This document shows positions 34,852 through 43,093 of a stretch of DNA of 64,000 nt, one piece after another. Both the position numbers and the translations under genes were made by a program. The notes beneath the pieces are model-generated. The model was given only the letters and a program-made list of their open reading frames with translations. It was not told the DNA's origin and did no database searches. The stretch covers positions 28,795 through 92,794 of the forward strand of contig NZ_JACHEE010000016.1 of the NCBI RefSeq assembly GCF_014207375.1, in the 5' to 3' direction. This DNA is from Arthrobacter sp. AZCC_0090. GTDB taxonomy: Bacteria > Actinomycetota > Actinomycetes > Actinomycetales > Micrococcaceae. Every line of letters starts with the position of its first letter. Position 1 is the stretch's first letter.

Positions 34852-35394
34852 TTAGCTTGACTGGAGCGCGACCGCATCGTGGTTCTCGGCGCTGAAGACA
34901 GCACCGGGATAGCGCAACCCCGAGAAGTACATGTTCGTATGGGCGATGATGTGCGCGGCGTCGATGGTGGTGCCCTCCCACTCCGCGTCGGTGGTCGTGT
35001 GTGCGTCGCTCACGAGAGTGACGTCGAAACCGCGTGCAGCAGCGCTCTGCGCCGTCGTGCGAACGCAGTAGTCAGTTTGTGCGCCGGCGATGATGAGCCT
35101 TCTGGCGCCGATCCCGGACAGAACGCTAGCCAAGTTGGTGTCGGTGAACGAGTCGCGGTAGGTCTTGCGGATCAGCGACTCATCAGCGGCGACGTGAAGG
35201 GGTTTGGCCAAAGCCCAGTCTGAGCCGTTTTCCCTGAAGGTGGCGTGGTCCTGGACCCACACAACCGGGACGCACGCGGCCCGCGCCCGATTGACCATAG
35301 CTGCGGTTCGATCGACGACGCGCTCGGCGTCCAGGCATCCGCGAAGAACGCCGACTTGAAGGTCGATTACGAGGAGAACTGTTGTAGCTTCCAT
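34852..35394 (-). CDS. isochorismatase-like cysteine hydrolase
   Basis: 180 residues from ATG 35394. Catalytic triad visible: Asp11 (VLLVIDLQ), Lys77 (LIRKTYRDSF), Cys110 (AQTDYCVRTTAQ), followed by GFDVTLVSDAHTT. Family members are nicotinamidases, carbamoylases and similar amidohydrolases; the substrate is unclear. In-frame ATGs at 35412 and 35424 are alternatives; none has a strong ribosome site. Lies between two related repeats next to a resolvase fragment, so it may be passenger DNA. Confidence 0.85.
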   Translation of the reverse strand: MEATTVLLVIDLQVGVLRGCLDAERVVDRTAAMVNRARAACVPVVWVQDHATFRENGSDWALAKPLHVAADESLIRKTYRDSFTDTNLASVLSGIGARRLIIAGAQTDYCVRTTAQSAAARGFDVTLVSDAHTTTDAEWEGTTIDAAHIIAHTNMYFSGLRYPGAVFSAENHDAVALQSS

Positions 35395-35432
35395 GAGGCA
35401 ATTCTGCCGCATGGAAACTGACACCCGGTGAA

Positions 35433-35480
35433 GGTGTGACCTTCAGCGATAAATGGCGGTCTTTTTGTGTCGCTAAATGG
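35433..35480. repeat. GGTGTGAC...TAAATGGCGG repeat, copy B
   Basis: GGTGTGACCTTCAGCGATAA then ATGGCGG; the CG(A/C)TAAATGGCGG motif occurs twice here (35447 and 35470). It sits directly at the 3' end of the resolvase fragment, as an element end would. Confidence 0.45.
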
Positions 35481-35706
35481 CGGCCTGCTGGTTCGGGAGT
35501 GATCGCGACCGCCTATATACGGTTGCTCGAGACATTCCGAGATCACGTGCGACCTGAGCAGCGGGCTCGCCGCCTTCGACCAGGCGGACAGCGCTTCGAA
35601 TCTGGCTGTCAGTGACCCGGCGAGGCCGGCCACCAAGATCCTTTCCAGCTTCTCGGCGTTTGGCGATGGAATCGGTGACGCATTCGCGCTTGATCTCGTG
35701 TTCCAT
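35473..35706 (-). pseudogene. C-terminal fragment of a serine recombinase (resolvase/invertase)
   Basis: KLAQMEHEIKRECVTDSIAK, RREAGKDLGGRPRRVTDSQI, then a helix-turn-helix (EPAAQVARDLGMSRATVYRR). This is the end of the catalytic E-helix plus the HTH_7 domain of serine resolvases. The catalytic domain with the active Ser is missing; upstream lies the MarR promoter. The remnant of a transposon or invertible segment. Confidence 0.7.
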
Positions 35707-35753
35707 CTGCGCGAGTTTTTCACTCCGAGGATTGCAGTCTTCCTCGGACTGGA

Positions 35754-35778
35754 TTCCGTGGAATTATATTCCATGGAA
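35754..35778. promoter_or_regulatory. 25-bp MarR operator candidate
   Basis: Arms TTCCGTGGAAT and ATTCCATGGAA are inverted around TAT with one mismatch. It ends 21 bp before the MarR start codon and probably mediates autoregulation. Confidence 0.6.
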
Positions 35779-35799
35779 CTCATACGTTATCGTGGAGAC

Positions 35800-36270
35800 A
35801 TGGAGAACGAGCAGGAAACGTGGTCGCTTTACCCTTTGTTCAGCGAGCTGACCCGGCTCGAGACCGAATTGTGGGACGCGGTCGACGGCAGGTTACGCGA
35901 AGAGTGCGGCCTTCCGCTGAGCAGATTTGAACCGATGATGGTGGTCGAGCGGCTGGGTGCATGCCGGGTTTTGGACGTGTCTTCGGCTTTGGCCATTACC
36001 GTCGGTGGCACGAGCAAGCTCATTGACCGTATCGAAGAGGCCGGCTATTGCCGCCGGCAAATCAATCCCTCGGATCGCCGTTCGTCCCTCATCGAGTTGA
36101 CGGCGGCCGGTAAATCACTCGTGAAACGGGCAGCGGAAGTCGTTGATGTTGAGCTCGACCGCCGACTGGGCCAGGCTCTGCCCAAGAAGGATGCGCAGAG
36201 CCTGGTGCGATTGCTGGGCCGGCTGCGTGCCGCCAGCCGCTCGGCCGAAATGGTGCAGCCGCCGGGCTGA
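35800..36270 (+). CDS. MarR-family transcriptional regulator
   Basis: 156 residues. Winged helix: FEPMMVVERLGACRVLDVSS, TVGGTSKLIDRIEEAGYCRR and NPSDRRSSLIELTAAGKSLV. ATG 35800 follows GTGGAGAC. A clear palindrome upstream suggests autorepression. The next gene, an NTF2-like protein 87 bp downstream, may be cotranscribed and is a likely target. Confidence 0.87.
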   Translation: MENEQETWSLYPLFSELTRLETELWDAVDGRLREECGLPLSRFEPMMVVERLGACRVLDVSSALAITVGGTSKLIDRIEEAGYCRRQINPSDRRSSLIELTAAGKSLVKRAAEVVDVELDRRLGQALPKKDAQSLVRLLGRLRAASRSAEMVQPPG

Positions 36271-36357
36271 GGTCAGAGGCCAAAGTCACTATCATCCAAG
36301 AACCACCCACCCCCGCGACATTTGTCGCAGTCCACTGACGATGTAAAGGAACAGGAA

Positions 36358-36801
36358 ATGACTGAATCTGAAGTGCTCCGTGCACATATGGACCGATTCG
36401 TTGAATTCATCAATTCGGCCGATGAAAAGATCGGCAGCGAGGTGATCTCACCTTCAGCTACCTTTCATGTGCCCTTCCTGCCCGAACCGGTGAAAGGACA
36501 CGGCGGCTACCTCCAAATCATCGGAATGATGCGTCACGCCTTCCCCGACGTTCAGTGGTCGTTGGAAGAAACAATCATCGAAGGGAACACGGTAGCCGCG
36601 CGCTTCATCCTGCGCGGTACACACCACGGAGACTTCCTCGGCGTACCGGCAACAGGCAAACCGATCCAGGCCCAGGCAATGAACATCTATCGCTTCACCG
36701 ACGGCCTCATCACTGAAGAACACGGCCTGCCGGACATCTTCGGGCTGATGATGCAGATCCGGCCCATCGAAGAAGCGGGCGGCCCCAACGCTAGTGCATG
36801 A
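36358..36801 (+). CDS. SnoaL-like NTF2-fold protein (ester-cyclase type)
   Basis: 147 residues from ATG 36358 with AAAGGAACAGGA upstream. SnoaL marks: FVEFINSADEKIGSEVISPS, MMRHAFPDVQWSLEE, VAARFILRGTHHGDFLGVPA and AMNIYRFTDGLITEEHGLPD. Likely a small-molecule isomerase, cyclase or hydrolase, possibly acting on a signal or toxicant sensed by the MarR protein. Confidence 0.85.
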   Translation: MTESEVLRAHMDRFVEFINSADEKIGSEVISPSATFHVPFLPEPVKGHGGYLQIIGMMRHAFPDVQWSLEETIIEGNTVAARFILRGTHHGDFLGVPATGKPIQAQAMNIYRFTDGLITEEHGLPDIFGLMMQIRPIEEAGGPNASA

Positions 36802-36853
36802 CTTTCCCGCATGGTCTTTCTCGTCCCGGATCATCCTCGGACCCGCCGCATGC

Positions 36854-36885
36854 CTGACGCCCGGTCCTATCGGACCGGGCGTCAG
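36854..36885. terminator. 14-bp perfect hairpin
   Basis: CTGACGCCCGGTCC, loop TATC, then the perfect complement. It lies 52 bp after the NTF2-like stop codon; no T-run follows, but the stem is strong. Confidence 0.65.
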
Positions 36886-37011
36886 CTCGTTATCGATCCC
36901 GAAGTCCGGCTCGACGTCGTTACCCAGCGCCGGGACGCCGGTTCAAGAGACCATGACGAACTCGTTCGGCATCGGTGGACAGAACGTTTCGCTGATGTTT
37001 GCGGCCTGCCG
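36886..37011 (+). pseudogene. fossil of a beta-ketoacyl-ACP synthase C-terminus
   Basis: One frame reads LVIDPEVRLDVVTQRRD (the usual DPExxLDVV segment); after a frame change the sequence reads TMTNSFGIGGQNVSLMFAAC, the glycine-rich NSFGFGGxN end of KAS I/II enzymes. About 40 codons survive. No other part of the enzyme is present. The 619-bp stretch 36802-37420 holds otherwise only two hairpins. Confidence 0.5.
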
Positions 37012-37163
37012 CCTAAAGCCTCCGGCGAGTGCCGCCGCAGCCCCAGGTGTCTGTGGCGGAGTTAGTAGAGCCACGGCCGTGCAGAACTGGCAGTCGGCAG
37101 TTGGCTTCATCGAATCCGCCAGCCATGGCTAAGCCGGCTTCGCCAACACCTCCCCAAAGGAAT

Positions 37164-37221
37164 CGGACGTCAGAGTACGCCTGTGAGCCTCAAAATCCGA
37201 CCTAGCGTACTCTGACGTCCG
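37164..37221. terminator. 17-bp hairpin with T-run
   Basis: CGGACGTCAGAGTACGC and its perfect complement enclose a 24-nt loop and are followed by TTTTC on the plus strand. Confidence 0.6.
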
Positions 37222-37420
37222 TTTTCTCGAGCGACCCCTTTACGAGGTGCTCCGGATCTGCCCGACGGACGCGAGCAACCGCACGCCTTGTGGATCTCAG
37301 CCCGAGCGGAAGCCGCCTGCCGATCCTGAACGATGGCCGGAGACCTCAACGGGGCAGGCGGCAGCCTCCCGAGGGCTGGGCGTCCATGGCCAGCCCTCGG
37401 GTGCGGACTGCAAACTGCCC

Positions 37421-37762
37421 TTAGCTGCCGCAGTACTTGCTGTAGTTGGTGCCCGCGTTTTGGTAGTCGGCCTTCAGCGAGTTGAGCTTCGCGGAATCAG
37501 GGTTGTCCTTCGCAGACTCGTCCAGATAGTCCACGATTGCCTTCAGCGTGGGCTTCAGCTCATCAGAGGAAACGGCCACAATAGGGCGGATCTGGTTGGC
37601 GAACCGGATCATTCCGGTCTTGTCGGTGCTGTTCGTGGGGTTCGAGATGACGGTCTTGACCCGGCTGCACGTGTCCGCGGTGCTCAGCTGCTGCGGTGCG
37701 GAGCAGGCTGAAGCGGAGAGGAGGAGCCCGGCCGCGAGCAGGGTTGTGGTGATTTTCTTCAT
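37421..37762 (-). CDS. small lipoprotein
   Basis: 113 residues. Lipobox SASAC (Cys20) after a short Lys-rich start. The mature part is helical with two more cysteines (DTCSRV and the C-terminal YCGS). GAGGGAACC upstream supports ATG 37762. Unknown family; probably exported to the cell surface. Confidence 0.75.
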   Translation of the reverse strand: MKKITTTLLAAGLLLSASACSAPQQLSTADTCSRVKTVISNPTNSTDKTGMIRFANQIRPIVAVSSDELKPTLKAIVDYLDESAKDNPDSAKLNSLKADYQNAGTNYSKYCGS

Positions 37763-37864
37763 GGTTCCCTCAGTAGTTGCTGACGTTTGATTGTAAGCAG
37801 ACCCCGCGTGGCGCCCAACGCGGGCTTAGCGGACGGACCCCTCCAGTGCTTGTTTTGTGCTGGA

Positions 37865-39577
37865 TCAGCGCCTGGGGAGGGCCTTGGTTCCTTCGATTTG
37901 CACAGCTTGCAGCTTGTTCGGATCCAGGCCAAGCGTCTTGAGGATGGTTGGCGCAATCTGCGTTGTCTCCACAGCGCTGGTCACTGTCCGGGCATGTTGG
38001 TCATTGGCGCCGGAGATGACCAACGGCACGTCACGGTCGTCCGCGCTGGCGCCGCCATGTTCGGCGATCTTGGACTTGCCACCGGTGTAAACCACGCCGG
38101 TCTGGGCGATCCCCAGGATGTCCGGGTAACGGGCATCGCTGGTTTGGGTGCCGAAGTAGCCGGCAACCTCGCTGCCCGCGTAAACCTTGCCCAGCCCCGA
38201 TGCGGTTACCGTCTTGGCAACACCGTTGATATCGTTACCGGCTGCCGGGTGCGCTGCCAGGTAGTCCTTGGCGAACTGGGCTGCCGACTGCGAGTGGTCC
38301 GAGAGCCACAGCTGCATGATGTCGTCGTCGGTGGAGAACGCCACGAGGTCGGCGGCGCCGGGGCGGGCCGTCTTCCAAGCAGCATTCAGGCCGTCGATGA
38401 TTGCGCTGTCGGGCACTCTAGTCAGGGTCGAGGAGTCCATGGGGGACTGTCCGTGCTTGGCCGAGAGGATCACGGTGGTGTCCTTTGCGTGGCCGGAAGC
38501 GGCCAGCCCGGCCTCGAACTTACCCACGGAGTCGTTGACGAAGTCCAGGGCTTTGCTCAAGAGTGGCCCGGGAACCGTGCCGCCCTGAAGGTAACCGCCG
38601 GCGAGGCCGTCCGACGTCGGGAGCTTCTGCGCCGTCGAGACGGACTGGAAGTTCATCCCGAAGATGGCCGGTACGGCGGCCGCCTTGGTGCCCGAATGGT
38701 CCTTGCCGCCGATTTCGTTGAGCACGGCCTGGACCTTGTAGCCGTCGTACTGCTGGGTCGCGGCGTTGTCCTTAGTCCAGTCGCCGCTAAAAGGAGCTGG
38801 GGCCATACTGTTGATTTCCGGGGTGAACAAGTCGTCCACGCCCTTGCCTGAAGGGCCGTTCAGGATTTCGTAGGCCGGGTGCTTATCCGACCACGCCGTG
38901 GCCAAGCCGGCACTCTTCGCCACTTCGAAGACCGTGTTGACCTTCAAGTACTGGTGCGGGTAGACCGGCTTGCAGCTCGCAGGGTCCACCGGGAGGGCTG
39001 CGGAGGCAAGGAGTGTGCCGGGCTGTCCTGTCATGTTCAGGATGCTGGCCGGAAGCCCGGGCAGGCCCTGGCCGGCGTCGAGGGCGTTCTGGTTCTTGTC
39101 TGCGGCCTCGGTGAACGCCACCTCGGCGCCGGGAGCCGTGTTCTTGCAGTCCGTTGTGCCCGCCGGCAGCAAGGTCCTGTTGAACGTGTCGTCATAGTAG
39201 ACGCCGGTGGTTCCGGGATTTCCGCCAGTCAGCTGGCCAACCATGCCCGGGAAAGAATCCGAGGGCACCGGAGTCTGGGCGTGGGTGTAGCTGGTGCCGT
39301 GATTGACGAGCGACGCAAGGGCCGACGTCGGGTGGTACTTCACGTACAAATCAAGGTCCTTCTGGTGGAGGCCGTCCACCGAAAGCAACAGGACATGCTT
39401 CGAGGTTTCGTCCTGGCCGCCCTGGCCCTTGGTGCTCTCTGATCCCTGCTGGCCCCCGGCGTCCTTGCCACCTCGGGAAGCATCGTTGGCCACCGCTGGC
39501 GCCACTACGGATCCGGCCATCAGCACGGCCCCTAAAACCGCTGCTGCGGCAAGCCCGTTTTTCTTTGCTGTCTTCAT
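37865..39577 (-). CDS. secreted alkaline-phosphatase-superfamily phosphodiesterase
   Basis: 570 residues. Signal peptide ending near AVAND, low-complexity Gly/Lys/Gln linker, then the catalytic domain: metal-binding Asp in LLLSVDGLHQKDL, nucleophile region TPVPSDSFPGMVGQLTGGNP, ILSAKHGQSP, and EHGGASADDRDVPLVISG near the C-terminus. Fits type I phosphodiesterase/nucleotide pyrophosphatases acting outside the cell. The start is the ATG after a TTG (GAAGGGTC upstream). Confidence 0.88.
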   Translation of the reverse strand: MKTAKKNGLAAAAVLGAVLMAGSVVAPAVANDASRGGKDAGGQQGSESTKGQGGQDETSKHVLLLSVDGLHQKDLDLYVKYHPTSALASLVNHGTSYTHAQTPVPSDSFPGMVGQLTGGNPGTTGVYYDDTFNRTLLPAGTTDCKNTAPGAEVAFTEAADKNQNALDAGQGLPGLPASILNMTGQPGTLLASAALPVDPASCKPVYPHQYLKVNTVFEVAKSAGLATAWSDKHPAYEILNGPSGKGVDDLFTPEINSMAPAPFSGDWTKDNAATQQYDGYKVQAVLNEIGGKDHSGTKAAAVPAIFGMNFQSVSTAQKLPTSDGLAGGYLQGGTVPGPLLSKALDFVNDSVGKFEAGLAASGHAKDTTVILSAKHGQSPMDSSTLTRVPDSAIIDGLNAAWKTARPGAADLVAFSTDDDIMQLWLSDHSQSAAQFAKDYLAAHPAAGNDINGVAKTVTASGLGKVYAGSEVAGYFGTQTSDARYPDILGIAQTGVVYTGGKSKIAEHGGASADDRDVPLVISGANDQHARTVTSAVETTQIAPTILKTLGLDPNKLQAVQIEGTKALPRR

Positions 39578-39741
39578 CAAAATAAGACCCTTCGCTATTT
39601 GCGTTGCCTATCGACTGAAAGTGAGTCCCCGGTCGATTCTTGCCGCGCGGAAGGGTGCCCGTCCCGCGGGTTTGGCTTCACCGCAAAAACGTTCACGACA
39701 GGTTCAATCAGGAGTAGCCGAACTCTTCCGGAACTCACAGG

Positions 39742-39783
39742 AAAAACCGCGTACCCCCGGGGTGGCCGGGGGTGCGCGGTTTG
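39742..39783 (-). terminator. terminator of the nitrilase operon
   Basis: On the minus strand a ~16-bp stem (AACCGCGCACCCCC with its complement, one mismatch) is followed by TTTTTCC. It lies 15 bp downstream of the nitrilase stop codon. Confidence 0.75.
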
Positions 39784-39797
39784 TGTGGCGAAGGTCG

Positions 39798-40712
39798 TTA
39801 GAAAGACTCTGAGGTGCTGAATTGGTTCCTTCGTGGATCGTCCATGCCAGAACTGCTCCACGAAGGCGGCTGGAAATGCGCTCCGCCGTACATGGGGTAG
39901 GACAGGATTCCTTCTTGCTCCTTGAGCTGCGCCCACGGCCTGTTGATGCCGAGTGTCCCGTAGCGCCGGACCTGAGTGACCCTGTCGAGGTCCAGGAGGG
40001 CGAAGAGGATTTCTTCGCCTCCTTTAGCCTGCTGCATGATGGTGCCTTCCGGATCGACGATGACGCTTTCTCCCACAGCCGATGGATCAGCGCCGTTGAC
40101 GTTGACCACGTAGACCTGGTTCGCGAAGGCGTTGGCTCGCGACATCACGATTTCCATTTCCCTGTCCCGGGTTGTGGTGAGGGTGGGCTGGATGATGACT
40201 TCTGCTCCGAGCCAAGCCAGCTGCCGGGAAACTTCCGGAAAGCTTCCGTCGAAGCAGATGGCGAGGCCCACCCGGCCCCGGTCGGGGATGTCGAAAGTCA
40301 CGAACGAGTCGCCGGGTGTGGTGGTTTCGAACGGGCGCCAGGGAAAGAGTTTCCGGTATCGGGCAACGATCTCGCCTTCCGGGGAAACTGCGATTGCCGT
40401 GTTGTAGGTGTTTCCCCCGTCTGTCTCCAAGAGGGACCCGGGTACCAGCCAGACTCCCAGGCGGCGAGCCAAAGCGGAAATGCGATGGGTGAGTTGACTT
40501 GGGATGGGCCCGGCGGAACGCGTCTCGCCGTCCGGGTCCGCGATCAGGAATTCCCCGGGCGCCGCGAGCAGCAGTTCGGGTGCGACGATGACATCGACCT
40601 CAGGGCCGAGGTGCTTGGCGGTTTCGGCCTGCGCGGCAAACCGTTCCCAGGTTGCCTCCACGTCGTAGGGAACGGGCTTCGTCTGTATTGCCGCAATGGA
40701 AAGGACTCGCAT
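39798..40712 (-). CDS. carbon-nitrogen hydrolase (nitrilase superfamily)
   Basis: 304 residues. Catalytic triad: Glu46 (VAPELLL), Lys122 (RYRKLFPWRPFE), Cys154 (LAICFDGSFPE). Cleaves a nitrile, amide or carbamoyl group; the GDSFVTFDIP context suits aliphatic amidase/carbamoylase types. It follows the APC permease gene with TAA and ATG adjacent, so import and hydrolysis of one nitrogen compound is the likely joint task. Confidence 0.9.
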   Translation of the reverse strand: MRVLSIAAIQTKPVPYDVEATWERFAAQAETAKHLGPEVDVIVAPELLLAAPGEFLIADPDGETRSAGPIPSQLTHRISALARRLGVWLVPGSLLETDGGNTYNTAIAVSPEGEIVARYRKLFPWRPFETTTPGDSFVTFDIPDRGRVGLAICFDGSFPEVSRQLAWLGAEVIIQPTLTTTRDREMEIVMSRANAFANQVYVVNVNGADPSAVGESVIVDPEGTIMQQAKGGEEILFALLDLDRVTQVRRYGTLGINRPWAQLKEQEGILSYPMYGGAHFQPPSWSSSGMDDPRRNQFSTSESF

Positions 40713-42275
40713 TTATGCCTCGGTTTCGCTGCTGAGTATGGATTGCAATTCGCTTCGGGTGGAGAAAGTTCCCCTGGGGATCGTTTGTCCGGAAAAGTAG
40801 GCGCGGAGTTTGAGCCGGATGATCGCGATGACCAGGACACCCAGGGCGAGGGCGCCGATTCCGATCCAGAACACCGTTCCGATACCAAGCCAGGAGAGCC
40901 CGGCGTAGTCGGGAGACAACATGTCGATGGCGCTGTAAACAAAAGCTCCCGCCATCAAGAGTGCGCCAAGGCCAGGGAGGATGCCCTTGAGCCAAAGGGA
41001 AGACGCTGAAGTGCGCATCTGGGGAGCAAAGTACACCACGCAGGCCAGTGCGGTTGCGGCGTAGTATCCGGCGATCATCAGGCCGACCGAAAGAATGGCC
41101 AGGCCGATGAAGTCGGAGCTGATCGATGCCAGTACTACCGTCACGGCAATGCTCAGCAAGGCCCACCAAATGATTGATGTTGTTGGCGTCCGCCTTGCCG
41201 TGTGCATCTTCGTGGTGGAAATGGGCAGCGCACCGTAGCTTCCCATGCTGAGCCAGCCCCGAGGATTGCTGATCGCGACAGTCATGAGCGCCGCCAACGC
41301 TGACAGACCGACGGCGAGGACGATCACCTGACCGAAGACGCCGCCGGTCGCTTGGGGGCCAAGGACTGAGAGGACGTCGGAGACGGTTGCGGGATCCGTG
41401 ATGCCCGCGGTCCCCGCAAATCCGACGGCCGCCGTCGCGGTCACGACGTAGAAGAGAAGCAGGATCACGGTGGTGATGACTACTGCCCGGCCGGGTGTGC
41501 CTTTGCGGTCCGTGGTTTCTTCGTTGACCGCAATGAGCGCGTCCCAGCCCCAGTAGATGAAGAGGCACAGAATGACGCCGTGGACCAGGCCCGAGAGGTC
41601 ACCCGAGGCAAAAGGATTGAACCATTCCAGCCCTGGCGGCACGGCGCCAGCCGCCGAAGTGCCAGCGGCCATGGCCGTGAAGGCTCCGACGCAGAAGCCG
41701 CCCAAGGCAATCAGTTGCAAGGCGATCAGCGCGTACTGAAGCCATGCGGATAGTTCAATTCCCCGGGCTGCCACAACGGCGCTCAGGGCAATCAGCCCGC
41801 ACGCGATGGCGACGACGATTGCCGGCTGGGAGGCCGCCCAGCCCAGGCCCAGAAAGGTCAGGAGATACGTCGTGGCAACTTGGGCTAGGGCCGCGCTGGC
41901 GATGAAAGTGGCGACCTGCGGTACCCAGCCACCGAAAAACCAGCCGGCCCATGGCCCGAATACACGTGAGATCCACACGAAGACTCCACCGCAATCCGGC
42001 ATTTCCCGGTTGAGGTCCCGGAACGCGAAGGCCGTGAACAAGATGGGCAGGAACCCCAGGAGGAACGCCGCGGGCGTGCTCGTCCCTACAGCCAGGACAA
42101 CGAAGCCGAGGGTTACGGCAAGGCTGTAGGCCGGGGCAACCGCGGCGAGCCCCAAGGCCACGGTTGGGCCGATACCGATCGATCCGGCTTTCAGTCCTTT
42201 TGTGGCGACTGACGGAGAGGTGAGGGGTGGAGCAGCGAGGGGCGGAGCGGTGGGAGGGGGAAGGTGATGTGACAT
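40713..42275 (-). CDS. APC-family amino-acid/amine permease
   Basis: 520 residues, 12 helices after a Pro-rich N-terminus. GIGPTVALGLAAVAPAYSLA in helix 1 and EMPDCGGVFVWISRVFGPWA in helix 3 are typical of the amino-acid/polyamine/organocation family. First gene of the unit with the nitrilase. Divergent from a TetR gene and facing a strong palindrome (42302-42333), which should control it. Confidence 0.9.
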   Translation of the reverse strand: MSHHLPPPTAPPLAAPPLTSPSVATKGLKAGSIGIGPTVALGLAAVAPAYSLAVTLGFVVLAVGTSTPAAFLLGFLPILFTAFAFRDLNREMPDCGGVFVWISRVFGPWAGWFFGGWVPQVATFIASAALAQVATTYLLTFLGLGWAASQPAIVVAIACGLIALSAVVAARGIELSAWLQYALIALQLIALGGFCVGAFTAMAAGTSAAGAVPPGLEWFNPFASGDLSGLVHGVILCLFIYWGWDALIAVNEETTDRKGTPGRAVVITTVILLLFYVVTATAAVGFAGTAGITDPATVSDVLSVLGPQATGGVFGQVIVLAVGLSALAALMTVAISNPRGWLSMGSYGALPISTTKMHTARRTPTTSIIWWALLSIAVTVVLASISSDFIGLAILSVGLMIAGYYAATALACVVYFAPQMRTSASSLWLKGILPGLGALLMAGAFVYSAIDMLSPDYAGLSWLGIGTVFWIGIGALALGVLVIAIIRLKLRAYFSGQTIPRGTFSTRSELQSILSSETEA

Positions 42276-42301
42276 GGCGACTCCTCATCGAATCAAATTA
42301 T

Positions 42302-42333
42302 TTGAATCACATTCAAATTTGAATGCCATTCAA
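42302..42333. promoter_or_regulatory. 32-bp TetR operator candidate
   Basis: Arms TTGAATCACATTCAAA and TTTGAATGCCATTCAA match as an inverted repeat with two mismatches and a perfect ATTCAAATTTGAAT core. It lies in the intergenic region between the divergent APC permease and TetR genes. Confidence 0.75.
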
Positions 42334-42373
42334 TACTCGATTAGACTGGTTGTCAATAGGCATCGAAGCGGGG

Positions 42374-43093
42374 ATGGCAATGGCAGGTCTCAGCAAAAGG
42401 GAAGTGCGCCGTCGGGAGATTGTGGCAGCGGCGCAAGCTGTCGCCGCCCGGGATGGCGCGGAAGGCGCAACGCTCCGCGCAATAGCGGCGGAGGCGGGCA
42501 TGGCCGCCAATGCCGTCTTGTACTACTACGGAAGCCTCGCCGAGATCACCGCGGCTGCCGTCAAGGCGTCTTCCGACCGCCTGCTTGCGAAACTGGCGGA
42601 GGCTGTCAGCGCCGATATGAGCCCCGCTGTCCGGCTTGCCGCAGTTATTCGCGCAGGCGCCACCGCAGGGCTGGATGACGATGTTTCCCGGATACTCTAC
42701 GAATACTGGCCCCACTCACTCAGGGACGCGGAGCACTGGCGGATCCAGGAGGAACTCACGAGCGCCCAGCAGCAGATTTACGAAAGGGTCATTGCCGAGG
42801 GCGTGCAGGCCGGTGAGTTCTTTCCAGTACTTTCTCCGGCGAAGATCGCGCGTGCCCTCGTGGCCCAGGAAGACGGCCTGGTCATGGACGTCCTTGCCGG
42901 CATCGCCAGCAAAGACTATGTGCTCGACTTGATCACGAGCGTCGCGGCGGCGCTCTTAGGCGTCGACAGGGACACGCTCCCGATCAGGAGTTCTGAAGCT
43001 TACGGGGAAGGCGTCGGCGGTGTCCCTATCATGGACGCGGGCGGGGCCGGGAAGGCTGCGGCCGGGTATAAACCGCCAACCTGGGTCATGTAG
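42374..43093 (+). CDS. TetR-family transcriptional regulator
   Basis: 239 residues from ATG 42374 (ATG 42380 possible; ATG 42323 lies inside the operator). N-terminal HTH: EIVAAAQAVAARDGAEGATL, RAIAAEAGMAANAVLYYYGS. The ligand domain follows. The last ~31 codons are antisense to the end of the convergent PBP gene, a 94-bp tail-to-tail overlap; the regulator seems to have lost its own stop and extended. Probably represses the permease/nitrilase pair. Confidence 0.85.
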   Translation: MAMAGLSKREVRRREIVAAAQAVAARDGAEGATLRAIAAEAGMAANAVLYYYGSLAEITAAAVKASSDRLLAKLAEAVSADMSPAVRLAAVIRAGATAGLDDDVSRILYEYWPHSLRDAEHWRIQEELTSAQQQIYERVIAEGVQAGEFFPVLSPAKIARALVAQEDGLVMDVLAGIASKDYVLDLITSVAAALLGVDRDTLPIRSSEAYGEGVGGVPIMDAGGAGKAAAGYKPPTWVM

